From: Bacteroidales bacterium | Lineage (GTDB): Bacteria; Bacteroidota; Bacteroidia; Bacteroidales; P3 | NCBI GenBank assembly: GCA_017429685.1 | Contig: JAFROL010000025.1 | Span: forward strand, 1 to 54,237 | Reading direction: 5' to 3' | DNA: 54,237 nt | Shown here: in pieces, positions 54,191-54,237 of the stretch | How positions within the stretch are numbered: position 1 is the stretch's first letter | Layout: each line of letters opens with the position of its first letter | Notes under the pieces: model-generated | Seen by the model: the letters and a program-made list of their open reading frames with translations, nothing else | The model's database searches: none | What the model was told of the DNA's origin: nothing | Position numbers and translations under genes: made by a program

Positions 54191-54237
54191 ATGAAATACC
54201 GTAATAATCAAGGCATTGGATTATTTGACAAAGAGAA
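54191..54237 (+). CDS. Start of a gene, possible IS5-type transposase (partial)
   Basis: Only 15 complete codons remain (MKYRNNQGIGLFDKE). The opening resembles, from memory, IS5/IS1182-group transposases of Bacteroidales that begin MNYR-x-x-x-GLGLFD. The preceding stretch with GGGGAGTTCTATAAATTA (about 54099) could be the left end of an insertion sequence. Not provable from this window. Confidence 0.4.
   Translation, partial: MKYRNNQGIGLFDKE

Overview
The window reads as chromosome of an uncultured or gut-type member of the Bacteroidales. Evidence: many starts are preceded by the Bacteroidetes promoter (TTTG, about 19 bp, then TAnnTTTG); leaders carry no obvious Shine-Dalgarno; secreted proteins have signal peptides ending in AQ/SQ; there is a TonB-dependent receptor behind an ECF sigma factor, a Bacteroides-type serine palmitoyltransferase, a YbeY with Asp in place of the third zinc His, and a large YGGG-repeat surface protein. 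Genes are dense and mostly housekeeping, and short tandem repeats are unusually frequent between and inside them.

Layout. 1-7.0 kb, minus strand: envelope genes (LptF/G permease, RseP, Dxr, an M23-type membrane protein without its peptidase domain, PpiD-like chaperone). 7.1-8.6 kb: cdd and dusB, divergent. 8.7-14.6 kb, minus: a 1596-residue surface protein with a G9 tract near its start and two small exported proteins. 14.8-19.1 kb, minus: an apparent operon of an alpha-oxoamine synthase, a threonine-synthase-like PLP enzyme, an SDR and a small beta-barrel, which I read as a candidate sulfonolipid (capnine-type) pathway. 19.3-25 kb: repeat-rich spacer, DUF4143 ATPase, TfoX-like protein, smpB, lysC, a Cas4-like nuclease, aroB. 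25.1-34 kb, plus: ECF sigma factor, mini anti-sigma candidate, exported protein, TonB-dependent receptor, then U32 hydroxylase-type protein, CutC and a transglutaminase lipoprotein. 34-36.2 kb: glmS and two identical tRNA-Lys genes. 36.6-44.3 kb: small protein, WbqC, mnmG, ybeY, RsbW-like ATPase, DUF4175 protein. 44.8-48.4 kb: SDR, zinc-knuckle protein, acetyltransferase-like protein and serine palmitoyltransferase. 48.4-50.9 kb, minus: rpiB, LutB-like protein and deoC. 50.9-51.56 kb: AT-rich gene-free block. 51.6-54 kb, plus: nadA, ybaK, an RluA-type synthase, then the start of a possible insertion sequence.

The right third looks origin-proximal. There is one perfect parS palindrome and two single-mismatch copies, mnmG is nearby, and the gene-free block at 50.9-51.56 kb has repeated TGTTTTMAAM motifs and separates leftward from rightward genes. 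I propose it as oriC. The other main observations are two sphingolipid-like synthase systems in one window (candidate sulfonolipid operon plus SPT) and a set of unrelated short-period arrays (7, 9, 10/11 and 22 bp) placed at gene starts and, twice, in frame inside essential-type genes.
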